Below, one piece after another: positions 1 to 9,280 of a stretch of 64,000 nucleotides of DNA. The position numbers were made by a program, and so were the translations under genes. This stretch comes from Bryum argenteum. Its lineage: Eukaryota > Streptophyta > Bryopsida > Bryales > Bryaceae. How positions within the stretch are numbered: the first letter of the stretch is position 1; each line of letters begins with the position of its first letter. The stretch spans positions 27,804,364-27,868,363 of the forward strand of contig CM073322.1 in NCBI GenBank assembly GCA_037043015.1, given 5' to 3'. Below the pieces are notes generated by a model. It made no database searches. It saw nothing but the letters and a program-made list of their open reading frames with translations, and was not told the origin of the DNA.

Positions 1-94
1 AGCAACTGTGACCACACCACTGGTTCCTCCACTCAAATATTGCCCGCTCAAATTCGGGTCGGCACAGATGACAGATTGGGCATTGCTACGATGT

Positions 95-100
95 TATAAG
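95..100 (+). promoter_or_regulatory. TATA-like box of germin-like gene 1
   Basis: TATAAG lies 108 bp before the ATG. The surrounding 90 bp (GGGTCGGCACAG, then TTGGGCA, then the TATA, then GTTTCTTC) recurs in the same order before the second gene around 3376-3430, so the proximal promoter was duplicated with the gene. Confidence 0.6.
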
Positions 101-207
101 TACGTCAAACGTTTCTTCGTTTCCATCAGTCTTCTGATCATCTCCTCTGTTTCACATTCCCCTCCCTGAAACTGCTCTTCTTGTCAACGAAGACTCCAGT
201 TCTCGAG

Positions 208-864
208 ATGGCCAAGCTCATGTTGGCGTTCGTGGCAGCTGCCCTGTTGGTGGCTGTGGTGTCTGCAACCGACGCTCCTCCCATCAACGACTTCTGTGTC
301 GCTGACCTCAAGAGCATGCTCATGATCAACGGGCTCGCCTGCAAGGCTAACACCGCTGTGGTGGCCGAGGACTTCGCATTCCGAGGTTTCCGCGCTGATG
401 CCGACACCAACAACCCTCTAGGAATCGGCATCATCCCCGGGTTCGCAGGTGTGAACTACCCGGCCCTGAACACGCAGAGCTTCGCGTTGGCCAAGTTCAA
501 CTACGCCAAGGGAGGATTGGTGCCCCCTCACACCCACGCCAGGGCGTCGGAGGTGATCATGGTGCTGAAGGGCGAGGTGTACGTTGGATTCGTGGACACT
601 GCGGGCAAGCTGTACGCCGTGACGATAAAGAAGGGCGACTTCTTCTTGTTCCCCCAGGGATTGGTGCACTTCCAGCTGAGCTTGGGCAACGGGCACAGCG
701 AGACGGTGTCGGTGCTGAACGCGCAGAACCCGGGTGTGCAGCTGATGCCTTCGGCATTGTTCGGATCGAGCCCGGCTATCAAGACGGAGATTTTGGCCAA
801 GGCATTCGGCATCTCGACGATGGAGGCAGACAAGATCAAGATGGGATTCCAGCCCACAGCTTAA
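208..864 (+). CDS. Germin-like protein, copy 1 (218 aa)
   Basis: Secreted cupin of the germin-like family, which usually acts in the apoplast as a manganese protein with superoxide dismutase, oxidase or structural activity. The start is the ATG at 208; the open frame reaches back to a TTG at 181, but only the ATG gives a clean signal peptide (about residues 1-20, hydrophobic core LMLAFVAAALLVAVV). Cys30 and Cys45 fit the conserved germin disulfide. The first germin box holds His108, His110 and Glu115 (PPHTHARASE) and the second holds His154 (GLVHFQ), so all four metal ligands are present. Length is normal for the family. It is intronless and followed by an AATAAA at 1020-1025. A near-identical gene lies 2.7 kb downstream. 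The precise enzyme activity cannot be read from sequence. Confidence 0.93.
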   Translation: MAKLMLAFVAAALLVAVVSATDAPPINDFCVADLKSMLMINGLACKANTAVVAEDFAFRGFRADADTNNPLGIGIIPGFAGVNYPALNTQSFALAKFNYAKGGLVPPHTHARASEVIMVLKGEVYVGFVDTAGKLYAVTIKKGDFFLFPQGLVHFQLSLGNGHSETVSVLNAQNPGVQLMPSALFGSSPAIKTEILAKAFGISTMEADKIKMGFQPTA

Positions 865-3317
865 GGTTGTCGCGTTTCAAGCATTGGAGGCCAATGCAAT
901 CGGGGCGTTCGATCACGAGGAAGAGTAGTGGACCTGTTGATGATGCGCTAGTCCATTCTTTTATTGTGTACATTTGTAGTGCCAAACCTGATAAAAATCA
1001 CAGTGGCATTGATTCTTTGAATAAATGTTCGTCATTTCGAACTGATACTTTACTCCAATCTACGATGGTCGTACTTGAGAGGGATACATTGCATTCGGAG
1101 ACAGTGCCTGCCCAATTTCTTTGAATGAGTTATATTAGTGCCAGATTCCTTTTTAAGATAATGGACGTCGATTCTCTGTTCACTGACAAGCCCGATCGAT
1201 ATCTCCGACCCTCACCATATGTACTATCCGTGTCTCCGCTGAGACCGAGTACGCATCGACATCTGCGAATCCGTACTTTGCATTATATCAAAGTTCATAT
1301 ACTCATCTGTAAATGTCCGTCATGCACTTGCCACTTCTCGAATGGCGTAACGGAAGAGAGGGGATTGTGGGATTCTCAGTACATGCTTGTAATGTGTAGA
1401 TATATGATGCTTGAATGGTAGTTTGAATGGTAGCTTGAATGCTTGAATAGTAGTTTCCATATGGGCCATACCGGAGGCAGAAGTGTAAGTTCTACGATAT
1501 CCAGGGTGGTTTTCTACCTCTATGCACGGTGTGATCCAAATTTTCTAACTTTTTTAGACTTCCTATCGTAAGATCTTACAAATAAGTCTAATTCTAGTCA
1601 CTCGTTTGATTAAGCATGAACATATTTCAAAAAATAAATAAATAAAACCAACTATTTTAAAGATTTTGTTTTGTCCACCTAGGGTGAAAACTAAAATCTA
1701 CATTAAAAAACTCTAGAATTGGATTTTGACTTTGCAATTTGTTGCAAACACACCTTGTAGTGTAGGAAATACCTTGTAGAAATCTTAGACTAAAAAATAT
1801 ATGTTGACACCTTCGTCTAGCCCACCTGAAACAACAAAAAACCTATTTGACTTGTTTGGATAGTTAGGGGTTAATGGTTGCCATCTTTCTTTCTGTCCCT
1901 ACTCTCTTCCTCAGTACCTTCTTCCCTCTCTTACTCCTATCCACAGAGCTACTTGCAATTGTGTCTCCGAGCAGAGTCTCTACTTTTATACAGATGTTAA
2001 GATCCATTGAAGATACTGTAGATGGATTGTTTTTTGGGAATATTATAAATAGATTGGTACTGGAAAAGCTTGTGAGATGGCGGGGTAAACATGTCGGCAC
2101 GGTGAGTGAGATCCAACATTCAAGCACTGGAGCACCCAGCCAGTGGGAGTCCTGGGGTGTGACCTGCGAGTCCACCTGCGATATTGATTACGCAATAAAG
2201 CTCCGACATTCATCGCCATGTACTCCGCTGCCCCTCTAGTCCTGTACTTTACAGCTTTTCCATGCCATTCACTTTCGGAGTGCAACCTGGATTCTGAAAA
2301 GCATGCTTGGACTTCTGCTCATTACTACTTGCCCCGATTGTCCATATCGATTCTTTTCCTTTTCCGTGCTTTCAATTTCCCTCTCCACTTTCAGGTGCTG
2401 GCTCTTAAGCTGCTTTCAGAAGCGCTTTCCTCTCACGTAGTCACTACAGTAGGTGCAGGTCAATCTCTAAAATTTCTTGGTCATGGGTGCGGAGCTTCAT
2501 CGTGGAGATAAGCAGGTAGATGATTCAATGCCCATGATAATTACATGTGATCTTTACACAAGTCCTTGTAATAATTGAGTTTTTGACGAGTGATATTTGA
2601 TGTGTATTTAGAACCCTCCAGAACATCTTTCCACCAATACACGTAGTAAAACATGGTTTGGTTGTACTAGTCTCAAAGGGACAATATTGGACTGAGAACA
2701 TCTTCAATGGAATTTCTTGAACAAAAACCATTTTCATTCTCGGATTAGTAACATAATCATGGGTGATTCTCGGACTAGTAACATAATCTACAATCATTCT
2801 TGGACCAAAAACATCACGAGGACATTTAGAGTTGAAGTTCAACAGACTGTAGATATCTCTTACAATGCAAGCATTATAAGGCAATCACAAGCTGGCATTG
2901 ATTTGTCACATACTTTAACTCTCATAACATACAATTTTCAAGTACAAATCTGTTAAAAGAAGATTTTATGGCGGTTCTAGTTTATTAACCAATCATAATC
3001 CTTCCACAAAGGAAGACCTCTTCTTGTCAAATCGTTCCAGTATAATAGATTTAACCATTATGATACTATTTGGTGGTAATAGCTTTTAAACCTTCACACC
3101 ATTACCCTCGAAGGAGCTGAGATTAATATGATGCAATTGATTACGGTCAATCTTGCTTATCCACATCGCCAGGTGCTTGCTAAATTGACGCACCTGCATC
3201 TGTGCATATGAATATATGATGTGACTTCTCCTCAGGTGCCAGTCTGGAACACTCTAATTAAAGAATGTAACGCTAAATGTGAATTGTGAAACCCAAAAAT
3301 GATCTCGCTGCCAATGC
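865..3317. other. 3' UTR and intergenic spacer between the germin-like genes
   Basis: The first 170 bp is the 3' UTR, with a poly(A) signal at 1020-1025. The rest is AT-rich spacer. A dispersed repeat sits at about 1640-1875 (see separate entry). The short open frames in 1125-2900 have no consistent codon pattern or recognisable motif and I do not support them as genes. Confidence 0.6.
1640..1875 (+). repeat. Dispersed repeat, copy related to 36960-37185
   Basis: Shares an ordered series of matching words with 36960-37185: GAAAACTAAAAT/GAGAACTAAAAT, CAAACACACCTTGTA/CACAAACACCTTGTAA, ACACCTTCGTCTAGC/AGCACCTTCATCTAGC, AAACAACAAAAA and ATAGTTAGGGGTTAAT. Both copies run in the same direction. 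Family unknown. Confidence 0.6.
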
Positions 3318-3409
3318 GCAGCAACTGTGGCCACACTACCGGTTTCTTCACTAAAGTAGTGCGCGGTGAAATTTGGGTCGGCACAGATTGGGCACTGAGC
3401 CTGCGATGA

Positions 3410-3415
3410 TATAAG
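3410..3415 (+). promoter_or_regulatory. TATA-like box of germin-like gene 2
   Basis: TATAAG 109 bp before the ATG, in a block matching the promoter of copy 1. Confidence 0.6.
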
Positions 3416-3523
3416 TACATGAGACGTTTCTTCACTTCTATCAGTCACCTGATCAGCTTCTGTGTCTCACATTCACCTACTTGTGTGTGTTCCCGTCTTT
3501 CAACTTCAACTTTAGTTGTCGAG

Positions 3524-4180
3524 ATGGCGAAGCTCATGGTAGTGTTCGTGGCAGCTGCCCTGTTGGTGGCTGTGGTGTCTGCAACCGACGCCCCTCCCAT
3601 CAATGACTTCTGCGTCGCCGACCTTAAGAGCATGATCATGTTCAACGGGCTCGCCTGCAAGGCTAACACCGCTGTGGTGGCCGAGGAGTTCGCATTCAGA
3701 GGTTTCCGCTCTAACGCCGACACCAACAACCCTCTGGGCATCGGCATCATCCCCGGATTCGCAGGTGTGAACTACCCGGCCCTGAACACGCAGAGCTTCG
3801 CATTGGCCAAGTTTAACTACGCCAAGGGAGGATTGGTGCCCCCTCACACCCACGCCAGGGCAGCGGAGGTGATCATGGTGCTCATGGGCGAGGTTAATGT
3901 TGGATTCGTGGACACTGCGGGCAAGCTGTACTCCGTGACGCTGTACCAGGGCGACTTCTTCCTGTTCCCTAAGGGTCTGGTGCACTACCAGCTGAACGTG
4001 GGCAACGGGCCCGCCCAGACGGTGTCGGTGCTGAACGCGCAGAACCCGGGTGTGCAGCTGATGCCTTCGGCATTGTTCGGATCGAGCCCGGCCATCAAGA
4101 CAGAGATCCTGGCCAAGGCTTTCGGCATCTCGACGATGGAGGCAGACAAGATCAAGATGGGCTTCCAGCCCACAGCTTAA
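3524..4180 (+). CDS. Germin-like protein, copy 2 (218 aa)
   Basis: Tandem paralogue of the gene at 208-864 with the same length and no intron. I chose the ATG at 3524 because it aligns with copy 1 and starts the signal peptide; an in-frame ATG at 3419 would add 35 residues and lies at the predicted transcript start. Cys30 and Cys45, His108, His110, Glu115 and His154 are all kept. Differences from copy 1 are mostly conservative and cluster between the two boxes and after the second one (MGEVNVGF, TLYQGDFF, LNVGNGPAQT). The 3' UTRs also match (GACCTGTTGATGATGCG) and an AATAAA lies at 4360-4365. Both copies look functional. Function as for copy 1. Confidence 0.93.
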   Translation: MAKLMVVFVAAALLVAVVSATDAPPINDFCVADLKSMIMFNGLACKANTAVVAEEFAFRGFRSNADTNNPLGIGIIPGFAGVNYPALNTQSFALAKFNYAKGGLVPPHTHARAAEVIMVLMGEVNVGFVDTAGKLYSVTLYQGDFFLFPKGLVHYQLNVGNGPAQTVSVLNAQNPGVQLMPSALFGSSPAIKTEILAKAFGISTMEADKIKMGFQPTA

Positions 4181-4369
4181 GCAAGTCACATTTCAGCTTG
4201 ATTCAGCACCCTGGACGAAGCATTGGAAACCTATGCAAGCAAGGCGCTCGATCACGACAGAGTAGTAGACCTGTTGATGATGCGTTCCCCATTTTTATTG
4301 TTTCTAATTTTGTGTTTGGCCATACGTGATAGAAATCACCAAGTGGCATTGATTCTTTAAATAAATGTT

Positions 4370-5164
4370 CGTTGAATCGAACTGTGATCATTCCAGCGCT
4401 TAGGGGCGTGCGGCGACGGTTGTGCACCGGGCAGCATGTACCAGTGGTCATATCTGTTGCTTTTTGTTCATGCTATTGGCACGAAGTTCCTGCTCACATG
4501 TTGTAGTTCAAGAAATGGCCTCGATGCATACCAGGATCCTAGAACATGTGGTACAAAATTGAGCAGAAACAGGTGAAGTTGTCACGTGCAGCTTCACTTC
4601 TGAATGTTTACGGTTGTCCACACATATGTGATCACTCCAGTAATAAACCTGAATCAAAGGTGAACTGCAGTACCTATGAGACCAGACTTCATGCGAGGCA
4701 TTCTAATGTTCATTTATCTTTATTCGCGATTTAGACTAGACAATGCAATATTGCAACGTCGAACTATGACCATGAACAGCGGATATGAAGCTAGCGGGTC
4801 CAAGCTGTTTTGATACAATCCTAGAATTTTCAGTATTTTCAATTTTTTTGCAAATCGCTCCAGATCCGTGCCCGAATCGTCGCATGCTAATTCAAAAGAA
4901 GATAGGTTACAAAGTCATGAGCTCTTTTGCATACTTGTTTTCACAAGTTTGTGCGCAAAAAATGAGATTACTTTGTGTACAAGTTACATCAGTGGTGGAA
5001 ACACAGTTAGCATACATCCCATTAGGACACCTGTAGTGGCACCCGAGCTTGGGCGTAGGTCGGGTGTAATGTGCTCGTGGGTGTGAGCGGACCATATATC
5101 TTTCCACTGGTGAATAGAAATGACATCAAGAACATATTCTAGGTACACCAACTACATAAGTTAT
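4370..5164. other. Intergenic spacer
   Basis: AT-rich sequence between germin-like gene 2 and the SCPL pseudogene. No supported gene, RNA or repeat was recognised. Confidence 0.5.
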
Positions 5165-6578
5165 TCTATAAACTCGTGAAGAGAGAGAAATTCGTGGAAG
5201 CAAAAAACTCAGTGATGTCGCAAAACTTGTCTCAAAGTTGAGCAACCAAGTGGTGAGGGTCATTTATCTTTTGTTCCAGGATCATTTATCAACTGGTTCC
5301 AGAAATATAAATTTGCAAGGCTTTTACCCAAATTTCTTTCTTTGGTACCATCCGAGGCAGGACAGCAATGACATCTGGGATACGATTGTTAGGATATGTA
5401 CAACATTCTCAGTGATAAAGTGGAGAAACGAAGCGCCGAACAAAAAATTCTCGCACTTACTGAACTCATGAACACACAAGTATTGATCAATCTGCACTTT
5501 CACACAAGCTTTTCCTAGCTTGCATTTGCACTGATAAGTCTTTGTAATGAGATCTGTGACTTCGCCCTCGTGCAAAAAAAAAAGCAGAGCCCTTGAAACC
5601 ATTTCTGTACATAACAAAACTTCGTGCATAAGAACTCTGACTTGAGAGCAATTTAATGTAGTTCTACACGAACTGTGAGTTTCCGTTGTCCGTTAGATTT
5701 CACATGTTGGCACAGGAAGTTAAAACAGCCCTTAAAGGCGACTTCATGAAAGACACGATTCATCAAGTGAGATCTCATTGCCTTAGGTGCAATATCTAGA
5801 CATAATTTCAAACTTTCATATTTCTGCAAATGTAGTAGTTCATTGGCTCGGCCTATCTTACACCTGTTAAAATCTATCATGCAGGTAGATAAACTGTTAC
5901 TCTAGGGGATCAAAGTAGCTGTGTGCCAGAGTTAGATGAGAATCGTTGTTGTCTCTTTTCCAATTTTTTTTTTTAAGCTTATCATTTGTTAGCATTTCGT
6001 TCTGCACATATATTCCAACTCCTGGATTAATATGCTTTTAATACCTCCATTACCATTGAAAAATTTATAATCTAGGATAGCAATTGGTGCTTGACGCTAT
6101 TGATGGTATTTACAGTAAGTTGGACTTGATGTTGGCAGAGGCAGAAACTAAAGTAAGCTAACTGCTCCTCCATTGAAACTATGTCGCTTGCACCATCGCA
6201 TGTTATTGACACAAATCGAGAATGCTTGCACATTTATGAAACTTTAAACTTGCCGCCACAAGAATGGTGATCAAATCGGCCGCATCCCCAAATAAAACTT
6301 TCATCTGGCTCAAATGGAAAGGGTTGGAGGAGATCAATAAGCAAGCTCGGCAACCTCTCTACTGCGCCAACTCAGAATCCACAAGAGCATTCGTGAACGA
6401 GCACAAAAACTTTTCGTTCTACTGGATTCTGAACGTTGGTCATATGGTAATTAACCACAATCTTACTTTTCTGTACGTTCATGATTGACAGGATATCTAC
6501 TTTGCATTCTCGTGGTACATTAGAGCACTAAAAATGCTTGTATACTAAGATTTTCTCGCAGGTGCTCATTAATAGTCT
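5165..6578 (+). pseudogene. SCPL carboxypeptidase pseudogene, left part (exons 8-14, broken)
   Basis: Plus-strand, 5'-truncated copy of the carboxypeptidase genes at 30.1 and 43.6 kb. Homology starts inside exon 8 (about 5165-5243; AACTCGTGAAGAG, SNQVVR). It continues through exon 9 (about 5405-5490), exon 10 (about 5725-5772), exon 11 (about 5885-5930), exon 12 (about 6118-6153), exon 13 (about 6316-6447; WKGLEEINKQARQPLYC, FYWILNVGHM) and the first part of exon 14 (from about 6561). Exons 1-7, including the nucleophile serine, are absent. Exon 11 carries an in-frame TAG where the intact gene has TAC, and exon 12 has lost about 27 bp. Exon 14 breaks at 6578 and resumes at 26434. Confidence 0.9.
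6575..6578. repeat. Left target-site duplication (GTCT)
   Basis: GTCT immediately before the left terminal inverted repeat, matched by GTCT at 26434-26437 directly after the right one. Removing the element and one GTCT restores the SCPL exon 14 reading AATAGTCT then GTGTGTAGCACAAG, which aligns with GATAGTCCATGTGTGGCACAAC in the intact copy when split at the join. Confidence 0.85.
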
Positions 6579-6602
6579 AACCTCGTATTCGTTATATTGG
6601 GA
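6579..6602 (+). repeat. Left terminal inverted repeat
   Basis: Begins AACCTCGTATTCG and ends TTGGGA. It matches the reverse complement of 26410-26433 at 23 of 24 positions; the single mismatch is six bases from the inner end. Similarity stops abruptly inward. Confidence 0.88.
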
Positions 6603-6912
6603 AATATGCAGGATTTTGGGAGATTGAGAGGGATTTATGAGGCCTAAAAGCTGTACAATTGGCGCGTAAATTGTACAATTTAAATGACTTGATAACCAAA
6701 ATATGATAGGGAGATGCTATAAACGTGAGTTTCGCACATGTATTGAATGCAAGGTGTTGTTGGAAAGTGCAAATCGACACAAAAGCCATAGTATAAGAGG
6801 GGAGTTTGAGAATATTATTGAAATATCCGAACTTTATATATGAGAAATTACTCCAAGAGTAATTAATACATAGTTTATTCATTGTATTCAAAAGTAATTC
6901 AGCTATCACTAC

Positions 6913-7687
6913 CTAAGGCGTTCCACCATATGCGATGATACGAGACTTTATGAACGCACGTTGACGCTGACGTGTCCATCCGTAATCATTATCTTGCATC
7001 ATAGGGCTATCCAGCAGTCGTTGCAACCGTCGTCTTCGATTATCCTCGATGCTTGATTTAGGAAGTGAGTGGCGGCGCGTTTCGGAAAGGCTCCTAGTCG
7101 CTTCTTTTACATCTGTCGAAAAACCAAGAGGGCACTGGGGCTCTGAAGGTCCTTCCTGCACATAATGAATTCAACTCCGTCTTAGATATCAATTCCGCAA
7201 ATTAAGGAGATTACAATCGTGTAACATACCTATTCATGTATCTTGCGCGGACATCGAAGTTAGCTCGACTCGAGCTAAAATAAGCTCTCGTAACCAAAAA
7301 CCATTTTCATAGCACAGATTACAGCGAAATCGGAAACAATGCTTCGAAAGAGAGAAGAAAACTAACCTTTGGTGACAAATCTTGAGTAACGTCCACCTCG
7401 TCATACAACACGCGATTGGTTCGCCCACATCTATTCTCGATCTGTTTAACATTATGACCTACTGAAAGTGACCTAACGGGCGAAGGCGACTTATCCAAGT
7501 CACGTACTTGACAGGTCGCCACGGGACTGTTTACCACTCCATCGTCCACAGCCATGGTGGAGAAATCCATAGTTGACTGAGCCGTTGCAGCTGACTGCAT
7601 TAATAGACCTCTACTCCGGAGTGTTGGCCCTACTCCCTCCCCATTGATAAACGAATCTACCGAAGCACGACAACCCCCCTGCGGAAC
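6913..7687 (-). CDS. Unknown element-borne gene, last two exons (partial)
   Basis: Predicted exons on the minus strand are 7367-7687 and 6913-7155, joined in phase 0 by an AAAG|GTTAGT donor and a GTGCAG acceptor. Together they read about 187 residues to a stop. The 7687 boundary is itself an acceptor (ATAATAG), so a further 5' exon should exist but was not found. The product is hydrophilic, with serine/proline-rich stretches (SPSPVRSLSVG) and a basic C-terminal half (NRRRRLQRLL, WTRQRQRAFIKSR). I recognise no domain. The intron holds one palindrome of the element family (7260-7278), which ties this gene to the same system. It could instead be 3' exons of the phosphatase-like gene upstream. 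Confidence 0.5.
7260..7278. repeat. Single GANTC palindrome in the intron of the unknown gene
   Basis: Arms TTAGCTCGA and their complement around a central C. It lies in the predicted intron 7156-7366 of the minus-strand unknown gene. Confidence 0.85.
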
Positions 7688-7917
7688 CTATTATAAATGA
7701 TTGACACGATAATCGACAGATAAACAGTTGTCAGTTGAGCTCATTCAGAACATACAATATTCAAAATTAGACTCCTATTTACACTTCACTCTGATCTATA
7801 CAGTAAACAAAACTTGTTAATTACAATGTAGGAAAAATGAAACCAGGGTGAAAAAATACAAAACTTAAACAAAACTGGATGTACAGCACTCAGTAGGCAA
7901 GAAGAATAGAATCGTTG

Positions 7918-9013
7918 CTAATCTGACATGGCCCTTAGGATGTCAGCATATATAGAACAAGTTGTTCTATCATCGTAAAACATAGGACGCCCAAAAAGAT
8001 GGGAAGTGCGGTACTCCTTGAGTGATCCTGGGAACTCGTGTAGCTCTATGAGATATGGCAAAATCTCGTCTAGTAAAACGGAGTCCTCTTCAGCCCTATT
8101 GACCTTGGAAGTCCACGAAGGCAGTAAAAGAACATTCTCACTAAGATTTAACATGTGCTTAATCGGACTATCGTCAATAAAGAGAGTATTGGCCTCTGTA
8201 TATAGACCATCATAACTATTAAAAAGGTGGGCAGACATGGTCTTAAGGAAAATATCTTTTTGGTTTCTGGTTCCTTCATGAAGATAGTTCGCCCCCAACA
8301 TTCCGCAGGGCACTCTATCACGATCTTCTTGACCGAGAATTCGTAATGGCTTAATAGGTTTTATCGGACCAAAGAGATAATCACAAATTGCTTGAGTCGT
8401 TGTTGTCATCATAGAACTCCAAACCGTGATAGTGGCGAACGCTGCCAACCCGGAGAGGAAGTCTTTACAACCGGGCCTTACCCACACAAGTTTCTTCCCC
8501 ACCTCAGTTGGCACCGTGGCCGAGTGGACTTGGATGTCACGGTTTCTGGATCCCTTAGCTTCCCAAGTTGGGGAACAAGAACAGAGGATCCCATTGAGGT
8601 CGATGACAACATTTAACCAAGCTTTGCCTGACTCTCTTGGAATAAAACCTATTTCTTCACTAGAATTTTCAGAGACCGTGGCGTTCCTAACCTGGATAGC
8701 AAGCACGTCGCAGCAGGACAACATTACTGAGGTTTCTCTGCGAGAGGTTTAATAAATTCAAAGACAACATCTTATAGTACAAATATTCGATGATCTCTAA
8801 AGATAAGAATGGATTGATGAAAAGTACCTGAATATCGTCATTGCTCATCTCGTCATCATCGTGAAGGCCCATTGATCCTAGCGACTGTTGGGTGCAATCT
8901 ACATCATCACCCAATGTAGGATCATTGCCGAGAAGCGATGCTTCAGTGTAATAGAGAGTGTCCTCGGGAGGATGCGAGTCATGGCGAACAAGATCAACAA
9001 ATACATCTTCCAT
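7918..9013 (-). CDS. FCP1/NIF-type HAD phosphatase-like protein (at least 319 aa)
   Basis: Predicted exons are 8828-9013 and 7918-8691 on the minus strand (ATTCAG|GTACTT donor, GCTATCCAG acceptor, phase 0). The second exon has the FCP1-homology layout. Motif I is VVIDLNGILC, with Asn replacing the second catalytic Asp of DxDxT; this DLNG form is, from memory, common in one plant clade of the family. Motif II is ITVWSSMM. The C-terminal motif is NTLFIDDSPIKHMLN with the double aspartate. Members act on phosphoserine, often of the RNA polymerase II tail, but loss of the second Asp makes activity doubtful. The N-terminal exon is acidic (HDDDEMSNDD). An acidic in-frame stretch runs upstream to a possible acceptor near 9055, so the true 5' end may lie in another exon. 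Confidence 0.75.
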
Positions 9014-9149
9014 GACCGGAGTATCGATATCTTCATGCTCATCCTCTACATCTGTTCAACGCAATACAAGGTCATTGAAATCAAGCAAACACGTGTGGTG
9101 GAAGGAGGAGTGTGAATCTGAAAAGAATGCCTATGTGGCTGATGGGCAA

Positions 9150-9170
9150 TTTAGCTCGAGTCGAGCTAAA
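9150..9170. repeat. Single GANTC palindrome between the phosphatase-like and ParB-like genes
   Basis: Perfect 10-bp arms around a central G. It lies in 9056-9280, either spacer or an undetected 5' intron of the phosphatase-like gene. Confidence 0.88.
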
Positions 9171-9280
9171 ATGAACGTGGTAACGCCTGTATTAATTACA
9201 AAAAAATGTTTGAGAGTTTGTATCAAAAAAAGTGTTCTACCGGTTTTTACAACTCAATAACTATACAGTATACCCATTAT

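Noticed and set aside
3512..4189. Antisense 225-residue open frame over germin-like gene 2
   Set aside because: Shadow of the GC-rich coding strand; it has no motif, and the sense frame is a clear germin.
6616..6627. TTTGGGAGATTG shared in direct orientation near both element ends (6616 and 26392)
   Set aside because: Twelve bases in direct rather than inverted orientation and not at equivalent distances; possibly chance.
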